A DNA stretch of 64,000 nt. Origin: Streptomyces sp. ADI96-02. Lineage in GTDB: Bacteria > Actinomycetota > Actinomycetes > Streptomycetales > Streptomycetaceae. Positions within the stretch are counted from its first letter, which is position 1, and every line of letters begins with the position of its first letter. A program made the translations under genes and the position numbers. The notes under the pieces are model-generated. The model did not search any database and was not told the DNA's origin. It saw only the letters and a program-made list of their open reading frames with translations. Of this stretch, positions 37,298-46,793 are shown piece after piece. The stretch is from assembly GCF_003846185.1 (NCBI RefSeq), contig NZ_ML123034.1, forward strand, positions 1,764,470 through 1,828,469. The letters are read 5' to 3'.

Positions 37298-38449
37298 TCA
37301 CACCCCGGAGGAGACTTCCGCCTGGGAACCGTGGCTGTCCGCCCCGTCTCCGCCGGCCGCGGCGAGGGCCTTGTTGCGGCGGACCGAGGACCAGAAGGAC
37401 AGACCGATCAGGACCACGCCGATCAGGCCGGTGATGATCTCGTTGATCTCGTACTGGATGGTGACCAGCAGGATGACGGAGAGCGCGCCGATCGCGTAGT
37501 GCGCGCCGTGCTCCAGGTAGACGTAGTCGTCCAACGTGCCCTGCCGCACCAGGTAGACGGTGAGCGAACGGACGTACATCGCTCCTATGCCGAGGCCGAG
37601 GGCCATGAGCACGATCTCGTTGGTGATGGCGAACGCGCCGATGACGCCGTCGAAGGAGAACGAGGCGTCCAGGACCTCCAGGTAGAGGAAGAGGAAGAAC
37701 GCCGCCTTTCCGGCGAGGGCGACACCGGTGACGGGCTTGCCCGTCCGCTTGGCCTCTTCCTCGGCCTCGTGCTCGCGCTCCTCCTCCTGTTCGAGCTTGC
37801 CCTCGAAGAATCCGGAGAGCCCGCCGACGACCAGGTACGTGATCAGACCGGCGATGCCGGAGAGCATGACGGTCGACGACTTGTCCACGTGCCCGCCGCC
37901 GTGCTGGTGGGCCTGGGTGGCGACGGTCAGGGCGGCGATCAGCAGGACGATCAGCGCGACGCAGACCGACAGCATGTCGACCTTGCCGAGCTTGGCGAGC
38001 GGGCGCTCGATCCAGCGCAGCCACTGGATGTCACGGTCCTCGAAGATGAAGTCGAGGAAGATCATCAGGAGGAACATGCCACCGAAGGCGGCGATCGACG
38101 GATGGGCGTCCGTGACCAGTTCCTTGTACTTGTCGGGATCGTTGAAGGAGAGGTCGATGGCCTCGATGGGCCCGAGCTGTGCGCTCACGGCCACGATCAC
38201 GACGGGGAACACCAGTCGCATACCGAAGACGGCGATGAGGATGCCGATGGTGAGGAAGATCTTCTGCCAGAAGGCGTTCATCTTCTTCAGGATTCCGGCG
38301 TTGATCACCGCGTTGTCGAAGGACAGCGAGATCTCCAGGACCGACAGGATCGCGACGATACCGAAGGCCTGCCACCCCCCGTAGAGAACCGCTGCGACCA
38401 GGCCGAGCGCGGTGACCGCGAACGACCAGCCGAAGGTTTTCAGAACCAC
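37298..38449 (-). CDS. DUF475 (TerC-like) integral membrane protein
   Basis: This 383-residue protein has about nine membrane helices and the TerC-superfamily signature LEISLSFDNAVINAGILKKM, repeated later as LDASFSFDGVIGAFAITNEI. The acidic Asp residues within the membrane are the presumed metal-binding sites. Between the halves is a highly charged loop, EGKLEQEEEREHEAEEEAKR. It probably forms the membrane core of the Ter complex with TerD proteins and may export or sense metal ions such as Mn. Confidence 0.88.
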   Translation of the reverse strand: MVLKTFGWSFAVTALGLVAAVLYGGWQAFGIVAILSVLEISLSFDNAVINAGILKKMNAFWQKIFLTIGILIAVFGMRLVFPVVIVAVSAQLGPIEAIDLSFNDPDKYKELVTDAHPSIAAFGGMFLLMIFLDFIFEDRDIQWLRWIERPLAKLGKVDMLSVCVALIVLLIAALTVATQAHQHGGGHVDKSSTVMLSGIAGLITYLVVGGLSGFFEGKLEQEEEREHEAEEEAKRTGKPVTGVALAGKAAFFLFLYLEVLDASFSFDGVIGAFAITNEIVLMALGLGIGAMYVRSLTVYLVRQGTLDDYVYLEHGAHYAIGALSVILLVTIQYEINEIITGLIGVVLIGLSFWSSVRRNKALAAAGGDGADSHGSQAEVSSGV

Positions 38450-38520
38450 TGGCTACCCCATCGTCTTTATGTAAGGGTCTCCCCCGGTGTGTACGGGGCT
38501 CCCCCGCGCCGAGCGCGGCG

Positions 38521-39096
38521 TTACGAAACGTTGACGCCGAAGTCTAGAGCGATGCCCCGCAGACCTGACGCGTACCCCTGTCCGACCGCTCGGAACTTCC
38601 ATTCGCCCTGGTAGCGGTAGAGCTCGCCGAAGATCATGGCCGTCTCCGTCGAGGCGTCCTCGCTCAGGTCGTAGCGGGCCAACTCCTGGCCGTCGGCCTG
38701 GTTGACCACGCGGATGAAGGCGTTGCTGACCTGACCGAACGCCTGGCCCCGGTTGTCGGCGTCATGGATGGAGACCGGAAAGACGATCTTGTCGCAGTGG
38801 GCGGGCACCTGGTCGAGTCGGACGATGACGGACTCGTCGTCGCCGTCTCCCGCGCCCGTGAGGTTGTCGCCGGTGTGCTCGACGGAGCCGTCCGGGCTGG
38901 TGAGGTTGTTGTAGAAGACGAACCACTCGTCGCCCAGCACCCGGCCCGACCCGCACAGCAGCGCGCTGGCGTCGAGGTCGAAGTCGGCTCCGGTGGTGGA
39001 GCGCGCGTCCCAGCCGAGCCCGACCAGTACCTGGGTGAGGTCGGGTGCGGCCTTGGAGAGGGAGACGTTGCCTCCCTTGGCGAGCGTGACGCCCAT
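38521..39096 (-). CDS. TerD-family calcium-binding protein (second copy)
   Basis: This 191-residue TerD has all domain landmarks: [68 protein letters not shown] and [35 protein letters not shown]. The acidic loops bind two Ca ions in known structures. It follows the next TerD gene, with two hairpins in between. The close similarity of the two indicates tandem duplication. The ATG at 39096 has GGGGAGGAC upstream. Confidence 0.92.
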   Translation of the reverse strand: MGVTLAKGGNVSLSKAAPDLTQVLVGLGWDARSTTGADFDLDASALLCGSGRVLGDEWFVFYNNLTSPDGSVEHTGDNLTGAGDGDDESVIVRLDQVPAHCDKIVFPVSIHDADNRGQAFGQVSNAFIRVVNQADGQELARYDLSEDASTETAMIFGELYRYQGEWKFRAVGQGYASGLRGIALDFGVNVS

Positions 39097-39144
39097 GTGT
39101 GTCCTCCCCGTGTCGTGTCAAACCCGTGTCGTGCGGAAACGCAG

Positions 39145-39188
39145 CCGGGCGCCTTCGACGCCCGTGCTCGGACGTCGAAGGCGCCCGG
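39145..39188 (-). terminator. 16-bp hairpin between tandem TerD genes
   Basis: Perfect inverted repeat 39145-39160 / 39173-39188 with a 12-nt loop. It lies downstream of one TerD gene and 49 bp before the next, so it may limit read-through or be a processing/stability element. Confidence 0.65.
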
Positions 39189-39200
39189 TCGAGCGCGTCC

Positions 39201-39222
39201 GGCGCCGCACAGATGCGGCGCC
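39201..39222 (-). terminator. 9-bp hairpin between tandem TerD genes
   Basis: Perfect stem ggcgccgca / tgcggcgcc with a CAGA tetraloop, 38 bp after the upstream TerD stop. It forms a tandem structure with the 39145 hairpin. Confidence 0.6.
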
Positions 39223-39259
39223 GGGCGTGGTGGAGCGAGTGGGCGCGCGAGGCGCCCGG

Positions 39260-39835
39260 TCAGACGTTGACGCCGAAGTCCTGGGCGATGCCGCGCAGGC
39301 CGGAGGCGTAGCCCTGGCCGATGGCGCGGAACTTCCACTCGGCGCCGTTGCGGTAGAGCTCGCCGAAGACCATCGCGGTCTCCGTCGAGGCGTCCTCGCT
39401 CAGGTCGTAGCGGGCCAGCTCCTGGCCGTCGGCCTGGTTGACCACGCGGATGTACGCGTTGCGGACCTGACCGAAGCTCTGCTGGCGGCTCTCGGCCTCG
39501 TAGATCGAGACCGGGAAGACGATCTTGTCGACGTCGGCCGGGACGCCGGCGAGGTTCACCTTGATGACCTCGTCGTCGCCCTCGCCCTCACCGGTGAGGT
39601 TGTCGCCGGTGTGCTCGACGGAGCCGTCCGGGCTCTTGAGGTTGTTGAAGAAGACGAAGTTGCCGTCGCTGCCGACCTTGCCCTCGGCGTTCGTCAGCAG
39701 CGCGCTGGCGTCGAGGTCGAAGTCACCACCGGTGGTGGTGCGGGCGTCCCAGCCCAGACCCACGATGACCGCGGTCAGGTTGGGCGCGGCCTTGGTCAGC
39801 GAGACGTTGCCGCCCTTGCTGAGGCTGACTCCCAC
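39260..39835 (-). CDS. TerD-family calcium-binding protein (third copy)
   Basis: This 191-residue TerD is about 80% identical by eye to the product of the adjacent gene. Features are [83 protein letters not shown] and [27 protein letters not shown]. It is first in the minus-strand Ter group. The divergence lies mostly in the mid loops, so the copies may respond differently. It has GGAGGAC before the ATG. Confidence 0.92.
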   Translation of the reverse strand: MGVSLSKGGNVSLTKAAPNLTAVIVGLGWDARTTTGGDFDLDASALLTNAEGKVGSDGNFVFFNNLKSPDGSVEHTGDNLTGEGEGDDEVIKVNLAGVPADVDKIVFPVSIYEAESRQQSFGQVRNAYIRVVNQADGQELARYDLSEDASTETAMVFGELYRNGAEWKFRAIGQGYASGLRGIAQDFGVNV

Positions 39836-40043
39836 GAGTCCTCCATAAGTTTCCAGGGGCCGGCGGATACCAGCGTCCCCATCGTTCGTCGGTATCGGAT
39901 CAACGATTCGATCCTAGTGACCGGTTCCCGGCCAAAACAGGCTTTTGGCCGGGCGTCGCCGGGAGATCGACCGGATCCGGGAAGCGGACCCGCCCGGTCC
40001 GGGCAGCCCGCGCCGTCCTGGCCCGAAGCCCCGGACCGGCCGG

Positions 40044-40508
40044 TCAGAGCGCTTCGAGGGCCTTGACGTAGTCGTTGAGGTCGCGGGCGTCCGGCAGGCC
40101 GTTGACGACGCTCCAGCGGACCACGCCGGTCCGGTCGATGACGAAGGTGCCGCGCACCGCGCAGCCCTTGTCCTCGTCGAAGACGCCGTAGGCGCGCGAG
40201 GTCTCCCCGTGCGGCCAGAAGTCCGAGAGCAGCGGGTACTCCAGCCCCTCCTGCTCGCCGAAGACCCGCAGGGTGGGGACGGAGTCGTTGGAGACGGCGA
40301 GCAGTTGCGTGCCGGCGTTCTCGAAGCGGGGCAGCTCGTCGCGGAGCGCGCACAGCTCGCCGGTGCAGACGCCGGTGAAGGCGAACGGGTAGAAGACCAG
40401 CACGACGTTCTTGCCGTCGGGGCCCCGGAAGTCCGAGAGCCTCACGGTGCGGCCGTGGTTGTCCTTCAGTTCGAAATCCGGGGCTTCGGCGCCGACCTCG
40501 ATCGTCAT
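40044..40508 (-). CDS. Peroxiredoxin, AhpE-like
   Basis: This 154-residue thiol peroxidase reduces hydroperoxides in the cytosol. The peroxidatic Cys is C48 in [20 protein letters not shown], with a second Cys (C53) nearby, and the conserved Arg is in [18 protein letters not shown]. Length and motif match AhpE of actinobacteria (1-Cys type with mycothiol or thioredoxin as partner). The ATG at 40508 fits the [12 protein letters not shown] start. It stands beside the Ter genes, which are also stress-related, but with its own 208-bp spacing. Confidence 0.88.
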   Translation of the reverse strand: MTIEVGAEAPDFELKDNHGRTVRLSDFRGPDGKNVVLVFYPFAFTGVCTGELCALRDELPRFENAGTQLLAVSNDSVPTLRVFGEQEGLEYPLLSDFWPHGETSRAYGVFDEDKGCAVRGTFVIDRTGVVRWSVVNGLPDARDLNDYVKALEAL

Positions 40509-40664
40509 GGAACACGCATCCCTTCGCCAGTCTCCGTTGTCCCGGTCCGGTCCGCCGGGTGGCACCCAGCCTACGCAGCGGTCGCGGGCCGCCCGGCGCG
40601 GGGCGTACGAAGGCCCCCGGCGACGGGTGGACGTCGGACGGGGGCCCCGGATGGTGAGAGTGGT

Positions 40665-41102
40665 TCAGCGCTTGGCCTTGGCCCCCTTGGGGGTGACCAG
40701 ACGGCTGCCCGTCCAGTCCTTGCCCGCGCTGATGCTCTTGGTCTGGGCGAGACCGGCTGTCTGGGCAGCCTCGTTGATGTCGCTCGGTTCGACGTAGCCG
40801 TCACGGCCGGTCTTCGGCGTCATCAGCCAGACCGTGCCGCCGTCCTCGATCAGACCAATGGCATCCACCAGCGCGTCCGTAAGGTCGCCGTCCTCGTCGC
40901 GGAACCAGAGCAGGACGACGTCGGCGACGTCGTCGTAGTCCTCGTCGACGAGATCCTGGCCGGTAGTGGCCTCAATGCCCTCACGGAGCTCCAGCTCGAC
41001 GTCGTCGTCGTAGCCGATCTCCTGGACCACCTGTCCGGGTTCGAACCCCAGGCGTGCTGCCGGGTTGGTCCGCTCCTCCGCGTGGTCCGCGGTCGCGCTC
41101 AC
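40665..41102 (-). CDS. DUF3052-family protein
   Basis: This 145-residue acidic protein fits DUF3052: RLGFEPGQVVQEIGYDDDVEL, DVADVVLLWFRDEDGDL, GGTVWLMTPKTGRDGYVEPSDINEAAQTAGL and KDWTGSRLVTPK. Function unknown; it is found widely in actinobacteria, often near pyruvate dehydrogenase genes as here. The GTG at 41102 has a textbook AGGAGG 6 nt upstream, which decides against the longer frame. Confidence 0.88.
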   Translation of the reverse strand: MSATADHAEERTNPAARLGFEPGQVVQEIGYDDDVELELREGIEATTGQDLVDEDYDDVADVVLLWFRDEDGDLTDALVDAIGLIEDGGTVWLMTPKTGRDGYVEPSDINEAAQTAGLAQTKSISAGKDWTGSRLVTPKGAKAKR

Positions 41103-41611
41103 GGGTTGCCTCCTGATCATGTTTCGGAAAATGCTTCAGCCACGCGCGTACGCGGGGCGTTGGCCGTAGTCCACACGGGCTCGGCGAATCGCGCAAGTAC
41201 CCAGCGTGCGAGACCGCCTAAACGGTGACGTTCCCTGCCACGTCGCCGCAAGCTCCGGCATGTCTCCTCAGAGGTTCGCTCCGGTCACCCCATAGGGCTT
41301 CGCGTCGGTCACCCCATCCGTTTACGTCCTTCCTCAGCTTATGCCGTTTCGCTCCGCCAATCGGAGTCGAACAGCCTTTGGGAACGCTTGGACGCCTTGG
41401 GCGTAAGGTTGCGGTTTGCCCGTACCCAGCCGCGTACCGCCCACACCCGCGCTCCGGAGGAGACTTTGCGCATCTCAGGGGTTACCGAGGGGTAGAGATG
41501 ACGTTCGGGCCTTCGCGGTAGCACGATGGAGACGGTGCACACACCGATGACCCGGGGGTACGTTCCCCGTAACAGGCCCCGTAGAGCACCACCGAACAGC
41601 GAAGGAACAGT
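41103..41611. promoter_or_regulatory. Divergent control region of DUF3052 and aceE
   Basis: This 509-bp gap is unusually long for two housekeeping genes. It holds a 12-bp direct repeat cggtcaccccat at 41282 and 41306 (24 bp apart, a little over two helical turns), and stretches with lower GC near 41325-41350. A long mRNA leader for aceE or an activator site is possible. No gene or known riboswitch seen. Confidence 0.4.
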
Positions 41612-44353
41612 GTGGCTTCCGGATCCGATCGCAACCCGATCATCATTGGCGGCCTTCCGAGCCAGGTCCCGGATTTCGATCCCGAGGAGACCCGCGAATG
41701 GCTCGACTCCCTCGACGCCGCCGTCGACGAGCGCGGCCGTGAGCGGGCCCGCTACCTGATGCTCCGGCTCATCGAGCGCGCGCGGGAGAAGCGCGTGGCG
41801 GTGCCGGAGATGCGCAGCACGGACTACGTGAACACGATCGCCACGAAGGACGAGCCGTTCTTCCCCGGCGACGAGGAGATCGAACGCAAGGTCCTCAACG
41901 CGACCCGCTGGAACGCCGCGGTGATGGTCTCGCGCGCCCAGCGGCCCGGGATCGGCGTCGGCGGCCACATCGCCACCTTCGCGTCGTCCGCCTCGCTCTA
42001 CGACGTCGGCTTCAACCACTTCTTCCGGGGCAAGGACCGGGGCGACGGCGGCGACCAGATCTTCTTCCAGGGGCACGCCTCCCCGGGCATCTACGCCCGC
42101 GCCTTCCTGCTGGACCGGCTGAGCGAGGCCCAGCTGGACGCCTTCCGCCAGGAGAAGTCGAAGGCCCCGAACGGGCTGTCCAGCTATCCGCACCCGCGGC
42201 TGATGCCGGACTTCTGGGAGTTCCCGACGGTCTCCATGGGCCTCGGCCCGCTCGGCGCCATCTACCAGGCCCGGATGAACCGCTACATGGAGGCGCGCGG
42301 CATCGCCGACACCTCCGCGTCGCACGTCTGGGCCTACCTGGGCGACGGCGAGATGGACGAGCCGGAGTCGCTGGGCCAGCTGTCCATCGCCGCCCGCGAG
42401 GGCCTGGACAACCTGACCTTCGTCGTCAACTGCAACCTCCAGCGCCTGGACGGGCCGGTACGCGGCAACGGCAAGATCATCCAGGAGCTGGAGTCGCAGT
42501 TCCGGGGCGCCGGCTGGAACGTCATCAAGCTGGTCTGGGACCGCTCCTGGGATCCGCTGCTGGCGCAGGACCGCACGGGCATCCTGGTCAACCGGCTGAA
42601 CACCACGCCGGACGGGCAGTTCCAGACGTACGCCACCGAGACCGGCGCGTACATCCGCGAGCACTTCTTCGGTGACGACCCGCGGCTGCGCGAGATGGTC
42701 AAGGACATGTCCGACCAGCAGATCCTGCACCTGGGACGCGGCGGTCACGACCACCGCAAGGTGTACGCGGCCTACGCGGCGGCCAAGGCGCACAAGGGCC
42801 AGCCGACGGTGATCCTCGCGCAGACGGTCAAGGGCTGGACGCTCGGCCCGAACTTCGAGGGCCGCAACGCCACGCACCAGATGAAGAAGCTCACGGTCGA
42901 GGACCTGAAGCGGTTCCGCGACCGGCTGCACATCCCGATCACCGACAAGCAGCTGGACGAGGGCTATCCGCCCTACTACCACCCGGGCCGCGACTCGGAG
43001 GAGATCCAGTACATGCACGACCGCCGCGAGAGTCTGGGCGGTTACGTCCCGACGCGCGTGGTGCGGGCGAAGCCGCTGCCGCAGCCCGACGACAAGACGT
43101 ACGCGGCTGCGAAGAAGGGTTCGGGCCAGCAGTCGATCGCCACGACCATGGCGTTCGTCCGCATCCTGAAGGACCTCATGCGGGACAAGGAGATCGGCAA
43201 GCGTTTCGTGCTGATCGCGCCCGACGAGTACCGCACCTTCGGCATGGACGCCTTCTTCCCGAGTGCGAAGATCTACAACCCGCTCGGTCAGCAGTACGAG
43301 GCGGTCGACCGGGAGCTGCTGCTCGCGTACAAGGAGTCGCCGACCGGCCAGATGCTGCACGACGGCATCTCCGAGGCCGGCTGCACGGCCTCGCTGATCG
43401 CGGCCGGCTCGGCGTACGCGACGCACGGCGAGCCGCTGATCCCGGTGTACGTCTTCTACTCGATGTTCGGGTTCCAGCGCACCGGCGACCAGTTCTGGCA
43501 GATGGCCGACCAGCTCGCGCGGGGCTTCGTGCTGGGCGCGACCGCCGGGCGCACGACGCTGACCGGCGAGGGCCTTCAGCACGCGGACGGCCACTCGCAG
43601 CTGCTCGCCTCGACGAACCCGGGCTGTGTCGCGTACGACCCGGCCTACGGCTTCGAGATCGCGCACATCGTCAAGGACGGTCTGCGCCGGATGTACGGCG
43701 GGACGCCCGAGGAGAACGAGGACGTCTTCTACTACCTCACCGTCTACAACGAGCCGATCCAGCACCCGGCCGAGCCGGCGGACGTGGACGTCGAGGGCAT
43801 CCTCAAGGGCATCCACCGCTTCAGCACCGGCGAGAAGGGCGAGATCCCGGCCCAGATCATGGCGTCCGGCGTCGCGGTCCCGTGGGCGCTGGAAGCGCAG
43901 CGCATCCTCGCCGAGGAGTGGAACGTGAGGGCGGACGTCTGGTCGGCGACCTCCTGGAACGAGCTGCGGCGCGAGGCCGTGGACGTGGAGCGGCACAACC
44001 TGCTGCACCCGGAGGAGGAGCAGCGCGTGCCGTACGTGACGCGCAAACTCGACGGAGCGCAGGGGCCGTTCGTGGCGGTCTCGGACTGGATGCGTTCGGT
44101 GCCGGACCAGATCGCGCGCTGGGTGCCCGGTCCGTACCAGTCGCTGGGCGCGGACGGCTTCGGCTTCGCCGACACCCGTGGCGCGGCCCGCCGCTTCTTC
44201 CACATCGACGCGCAGTCGATCGTGCTGGCGGTGCTCACCGAGCTGGCGAAGGAGGGCAAGGTCGACCGGTCGGCGCTGAAGACGGCGGTGGACCGCTACG
44301 ACCTCCTGGACGTGACCGCGGCCGACCCGGGCGCGGCGGGCGGCGACGCGTAA
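41612..44353 (+). CDS. aceE: Pyruvate dehydrogenase E1 component, homodimeric type
   Basis: This 913-residue enzyme decarboxylates pyruvate with thiamine diphosphate in the pyruvate dehydrogenase complex. The TPP-binding motif is [16 protein letters not shown] near residue 245, with [16 protein letters not shown] after it. The protein contains the full-length transketolase-like and C-terminal domains of the AceE family, with [19 protein letters not shown] near 655. Length agrees with the family (about 890-920). The GTG at 41612 has GAAGGAA upstream. It is monocistronic, ending at a strong hairpin. Confidence 0.97.
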   Translation: MASGSDRNPIIIGGLPSQVPDFDPEETREWLDSLDAAVDERGRERARYLMLRLIERAREKRVAVPEMRSTDYVNTIATKDEPFFPGDEEIERKVLNATRWNAAVMVSRAQRPGIGVGGHIATFASSASLYDVGFNHFFRGKDRGDGGDQIFFQGHASPGIYARAFLLDRLSEAQLDAFRQEKSKAPNGLSSYPHPRLMPDFWEFPTVSMGLGPLGAIYQARMNRYMEARGIADTSASHVWAYLGDGEMDEPESLGQLSIAAREGLDNLTFVVNCNLQRLDGPVRGNGKIIQELESQFRGAGWNVIKLVWDRSWDPLLAQDRTGILVNRLNTTPDGQFQTYATETGAYIREHFFGDDPRLREMVKDMSDQQILHLGRGGHDHRKVYAAYAAAKAHKGQPTVILAQTVKGWTLGPNFEGRNATHQMKKLTVEDLKRFRDRLHIPITDKQLDEGYPPYYHPGRDSEEIQYMHDRRESLGGYVPTRVVRAKPLPQPDDKTYAAAKKGSGQQSIATTMAFVRILKDLMRDKEIGKRFVLIAPDEYRTFGMDAFFPSAKIYNPLGQQYEAVDRELLLAYKESPTGQMLHDGISEAGCTASLIAAGSAYATHGEPLIPVYVFYSMFGFQRTGDQFWQMADQLARGFVLGATAGRTTLTGEGLQHADGHSQLLASTNPGCVAYDPAYGFEIAHIVKDGLRRMYGGTPEENEDVFYYLTVYNEPIQHPAEPADVDVEGILKGIHRFSTGEKGEIPAQIMASGVAVPWALEAQRILAEEWNVRADVWSATSWNELRREAVDVERHNLLHPEEEQRVPYVTRKLDGAQGPFVAVSDWMRSVPDQIARWVPGPYQSLGADGFGFADTRGAARRFFHIDAQSIVLAVLTELAKEGKVDRSALKTAVDRYDLLDVTAADPGAAGGDA

Positions 44354-44400
44354 CGCGGATCGGCGGGCGTCCGGCGGTTGCCCGGCGGGCGTTCGAGGGA

Positions 44401-44437
44401 CGAAGGGCGGCGGGGCCGGTGGCTCCGCCGCCCTTCG
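44401..44437. terminator. Bidirectional hairpin terminator after aceE
   Basis: Perfect 13-bp inverted repeat cgaagggcggcgg / ccgccgcccttcg with an 11-nt loop, between the convergent aceE and I36-type genes. Confidence 0.8.
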
Positions 44438-44463
44438 GCGTCCGCCGGGTGCGCGGCGGGCCG

Positions 44464-44859
44464 TCAGTTCTCCCAGATCTTGAAGGCCCGCACCTGGTAC
44501 GGCGAGCGGGGCACCCAGGCCCCGCTGCCCGGGTACGTCTCGAACTCGCCGGTCTCGGCGCATTCGGCGGACTGGTAGGTGGTGACGGGCCGGCCGGTGC
44601 GGTTGGCGAGGGACTGGGCGTCGCCGCCCCGGGGCAGCGGGACGCAGCTCTCGATGTCGACGGTGGAGAGTTCGTGGGTCTGCCGTACTCCGGTGAAGTC
44701 GGGCTTCTTCCAGAGGCAGAGCCGACCCGCCTCACAGGCCCCGAGGCGGATGTCGGACGGCTTCCGGGCCGCCGCGGCGGCCCGGTCCGGGGCCAGGGCG
44801 GTGGCGGACGGGACGAGCGCCGTCATGGCCAGGGCGGCGACGAGAACGGTCGTACGCAT
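44464..44859 (-). CDS. Secreted peptidase inhibitor I36-type protein
   Basis: This 131-residue protein has a signal peptide (MRTTVLVAALAMTALVPSATALA). The mature part has the I36/beta-gamma-crystallin-like layout with CEAGRLCLWKKPDFTGVRQTHE, SCVPLP, QSLANRTGRPVTTYQSAECAETG and YPGSGAWVPRSPYQVRAFKIWEN. These Streptomyces proteins (SMPI family) inhibit metalloproteases. Its cysteines probably form two disulfides. The start is the first ATG in a clean signal-peptide frame. Strength as an inhibitor is unproven. Confidence 0.78.
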   Translation of the reverse strand: MRTTVLVAALAMTALVPSATALAPDRAAAAARKPSDIRLGACEAGRLCLWKKPDFTGVRQTHELSTVDIESCVPLPRGGDAQSLANRTGRPVTTYQSAECAETGEFETYPGSGAWVPRSPYQVRAFKIWEN

Positions 44860-44961
44860 GGTGGATCAACCCCCGTGGTGGTGCTGTGCTGTCCCGCCCA
44901 CCCTGACCCGCTCCTCGGCGCCGGGAGAAGAGGTGTCCGGGGCGCACCACCCTGATAGGCG

Positions 44962-44993
44962 ACAGCCCCGCCGAAAGGGTTCGGCGGGGCTGT
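44962..44993 (-). terminator. Hairpin terminator downstream of the DHA2 gene
   Basis: A 14-bp perfect stem (acagccccgccgaa / ttcggcggggctgt) with an AGGG loop, about 65 nt past the stop of the MFS gene on the minus strand. Confidence 0.8.
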
Positions 44994-45057
44994 GGCGTGC
45001 GTGGTGTTGACGTTCTCGACCGGGTGGGGCGGGCCGGTGCCGGGCCCGCCCCGCCGG

Positions 45058-46677
45058 TCAGATGTGGCCCATCCCGGCGCCCGCCTCGGCGTTCTCGCCG
45101 CGCTTGGTGAGGGTGGCGACCAGGGCGGCCACCACGGCGACTATGCCCGCCACGGTGAAGGCCAGGCCCATACCGGACGTGAACGTGTCGTGGATGACTC
45201 CGCCGATGCGGTCGATGACGTCCGGCGTCATGCCGGGCGCCTTGGAGAGCGAGTCGACCGGGACCATGCCGAACTCGGCGGCCTCCTCCAGGGCCGGGTC
45301 GGGCTTGCCGGGCAGGCCCGCGCTCGCCCAGTTGCCCGCGAAGTCGGAGCTGACCTTGGAGGACATGACCGCGCCGAGGACGGCGGTGCCGAGTGCGCCG
45401 CCGACCTGCATCGCGGCCTGCTGGAGACCGCCGGCGACACCGGAGAGCTCCATGGGCGCGTTGCCGACGATGACCTCGGTCGCACCGACCATGACCGGGG
45501 CGAGGCCGCAGCCGAGCAGCGCGAACCAGAGGGACATGGCGAAGGCGCCGGTGCTCTCGCTGAGCGTGGTCATGCCGAACATCGCGACGGCCGTGAAGAC
45601 CATGCCGCCGACCAGCGGGACGCGCGGGCCGAACTTGGTGATGAGCACACCGGCCACCGGCGAGGAGACGATCATCATCGCGGTGAGCGGCAGCAGGTGC
45701 AGACCGCTCTCGACCGGGCTCATGCCGTGGACGCCCTGGAGGAAGAACGTCACGAAGAAGAGGCCGCCCATGAAGGCGAAGGCCATGAGGACCATGAGGA
45801 CGGCACCGGCCGTCAACGGGATGGAGCGGAACATCCCGAGCGGAACGAGCGGTTCCTTGACCTTGGTCTCCCAGAAGCCGAAGGCGACGAAGAGCACCGC
45901 CGCCAGGCCGAGCCAGGCCCAGGTGCGGCCGTCGCCCCAGCCCCAGGACTCGCCGGCCTTGATGATGCCCCAGATGAGGGAGAACATCGCGCCGGAGAGC
46001 ATGACGATGCCGAGGACGTCGAAGGAGCGCGGCGCGTTGGCGGCGCGGTGGTCCTTGAGGATCACCAGACCGAAGACGAGCGCGATGACGCCGACCGGCA
46101 CGTTGATGAAGAAGACGGACTGCCAGCTCACGTGCTCGACGAGCAGACCGCCGACGATGGGGCCGCCGGCCGTGGAGGCGCCGATGACCATGCCCCAGAT
46201 GCCGATCGCCATGTTCAGCTTCTCGGCGGGGAACGTGGCGCGCAGCAGGCCGAGCGCGGCCGGCATGAGCAGTGCGCCGAACAGGCCCTGGAGCACGCGG
46301 AAGAGGATGACCAGCGTGATCTCGCTGGAGAGGCCGATCGCGCAGGAGGCGAGGGCGAAGCCCGCGATGCCGATCAGGAAGGTCTGGCGGTGGCCGAACC
46401 GGTCGCCGAGCTTGCCCGCCGTGATCAGGGCGACGGCGAGCGCGAGCAGGTAGCCGTTGGTGATCCACTGGACGTCGGCGAGCGAGGCGCCGAGGTCCTT
46501 CTGGATCGCGGGGTTCGCGATGGCGACGATCGTGCCGTCCAGTGCGACCATCATCACGCCGATGGCGACGGAGAAGAGGGTCAGCCAGGGGTGGCCGCGG
46601 AGCCCCTTGGCCGGGGCGGGTACAACGCTGTCTTCGGGCTCCCGCGGCGCCTTCTCGACGGTAGTCTGACTTTTCAT
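45058..46677 (-). CDS. DHA2-family MFS efflux transporter
   Basis: This 539-residue, 14-helix proton-driven exporter has LDGTIVAIANPAIQKDLGAS in helix 1, KLGDRFGHRQTFLIG in loop 2-3, FRVLQGLFGALLMPAALGLL, and antiporter motif C in MVIGASTAGGPIVGGLL. The C-terminal half has the extra hydrophobic pair of DHA2 proteins. It is divergent from a TetR gene and shares its operators, so it is probably induced by its own substrates. No ribosome site: TAGTCT lies 6 nt before the ATG, hence a leaderless mRNA is likely. Confidence 0.9.
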   Translation of the reverse strand: MKSQTTVEKAPREPEDSVVPAPAKGLRGHPWLTLFSVAIGVMMVALDGTIVAIANPAIQKDLGASLADVQWITNGYLLALAVALITAGKLGDRFGHRQTFLIGIAGFALASCAIGLSSEITLVILFRVLQGLFGALLMPAALGLLRATFPAEKLNMAIGIWGMVIGASTAGGPIVGGLLVEHVSWQSVFFINVPVGVIALVFGLVILKDHRAANAPRSFDVLGIVMLSGAMFSLIWGIIKAGESWGWGDGRTWAWLGLAAVLFVAFGFWETKVKEPLVPLGMFRSIPLTAGAVLMVLMAFAFMGGLFFVTFFLQGVHGMSPVESGLHLLPLTAMMIVSSPVAGVLITKFGPRVPLVGGMVFTAVAMFGMTTLSESTGAFAMSLWFALLGCGLAPVMVGATEVIVGNAPMELSGVAGGLQQAAMQVGGALGTAVLGAVMSSKVSSDFAGNWASAGLPGKPDPALEEAAEFGMVPVDSLSKAPGMTPDVIDRIGGVIHDTFTSGMGLAFTVAGIVAVVAALVATLTKRGENAEAGAGMGHI

Positions 46678-46691
46678 ACGGCCAGACTAAT

Positions 46692-46704
46692 GACAGTAGC
46701 TGAC
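46692..46704. promoter_or_regulatory. TetR operator-like site 1
   Basis: GACAGTAGCTGAC shares the half site GACAGT with site 2 and overlaps the region just downstream of the MFS -35 box (TTGTCA, minus strand, 46713-46708). It is an imperfect palindrome. Confidence 0.5.
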
Positions 46705-46725
46705 ATTTGACAAACACATTCACAA

Positions 46726-46738
46726 GACAGTAACTGTC
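46726..46738. promoter_or_regulatory. TetR operator-like site 2
   Basis: GACAGTAACTGTC is a perfect 6-1-6 palindrome, 34 bp from site 1. A TTGACA -35 for the TetR gene (46707-46712) lies between both sites. The adjacent TetR protein is the obvious ligand. Confidence 0.6.
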
Positions 46739-46793
46739 ATGTAGCTCACAGATCAGGCGGGCTGGACGAACTGGTGGAAATGAGGATCGGTAC

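Noticed and set aside
41103..41611. Riboswitch before aceE
   Set aside because: I could not find conserved riboswitch core elements; only direct repeats are visible.
41339..44563. 1074-codon minus-strand open frame opposite aceE
   Set aside because: It is the antisense shadow of the strongly conserved aceE; composition is Arg/Val/Leu/His-rich without motifs.
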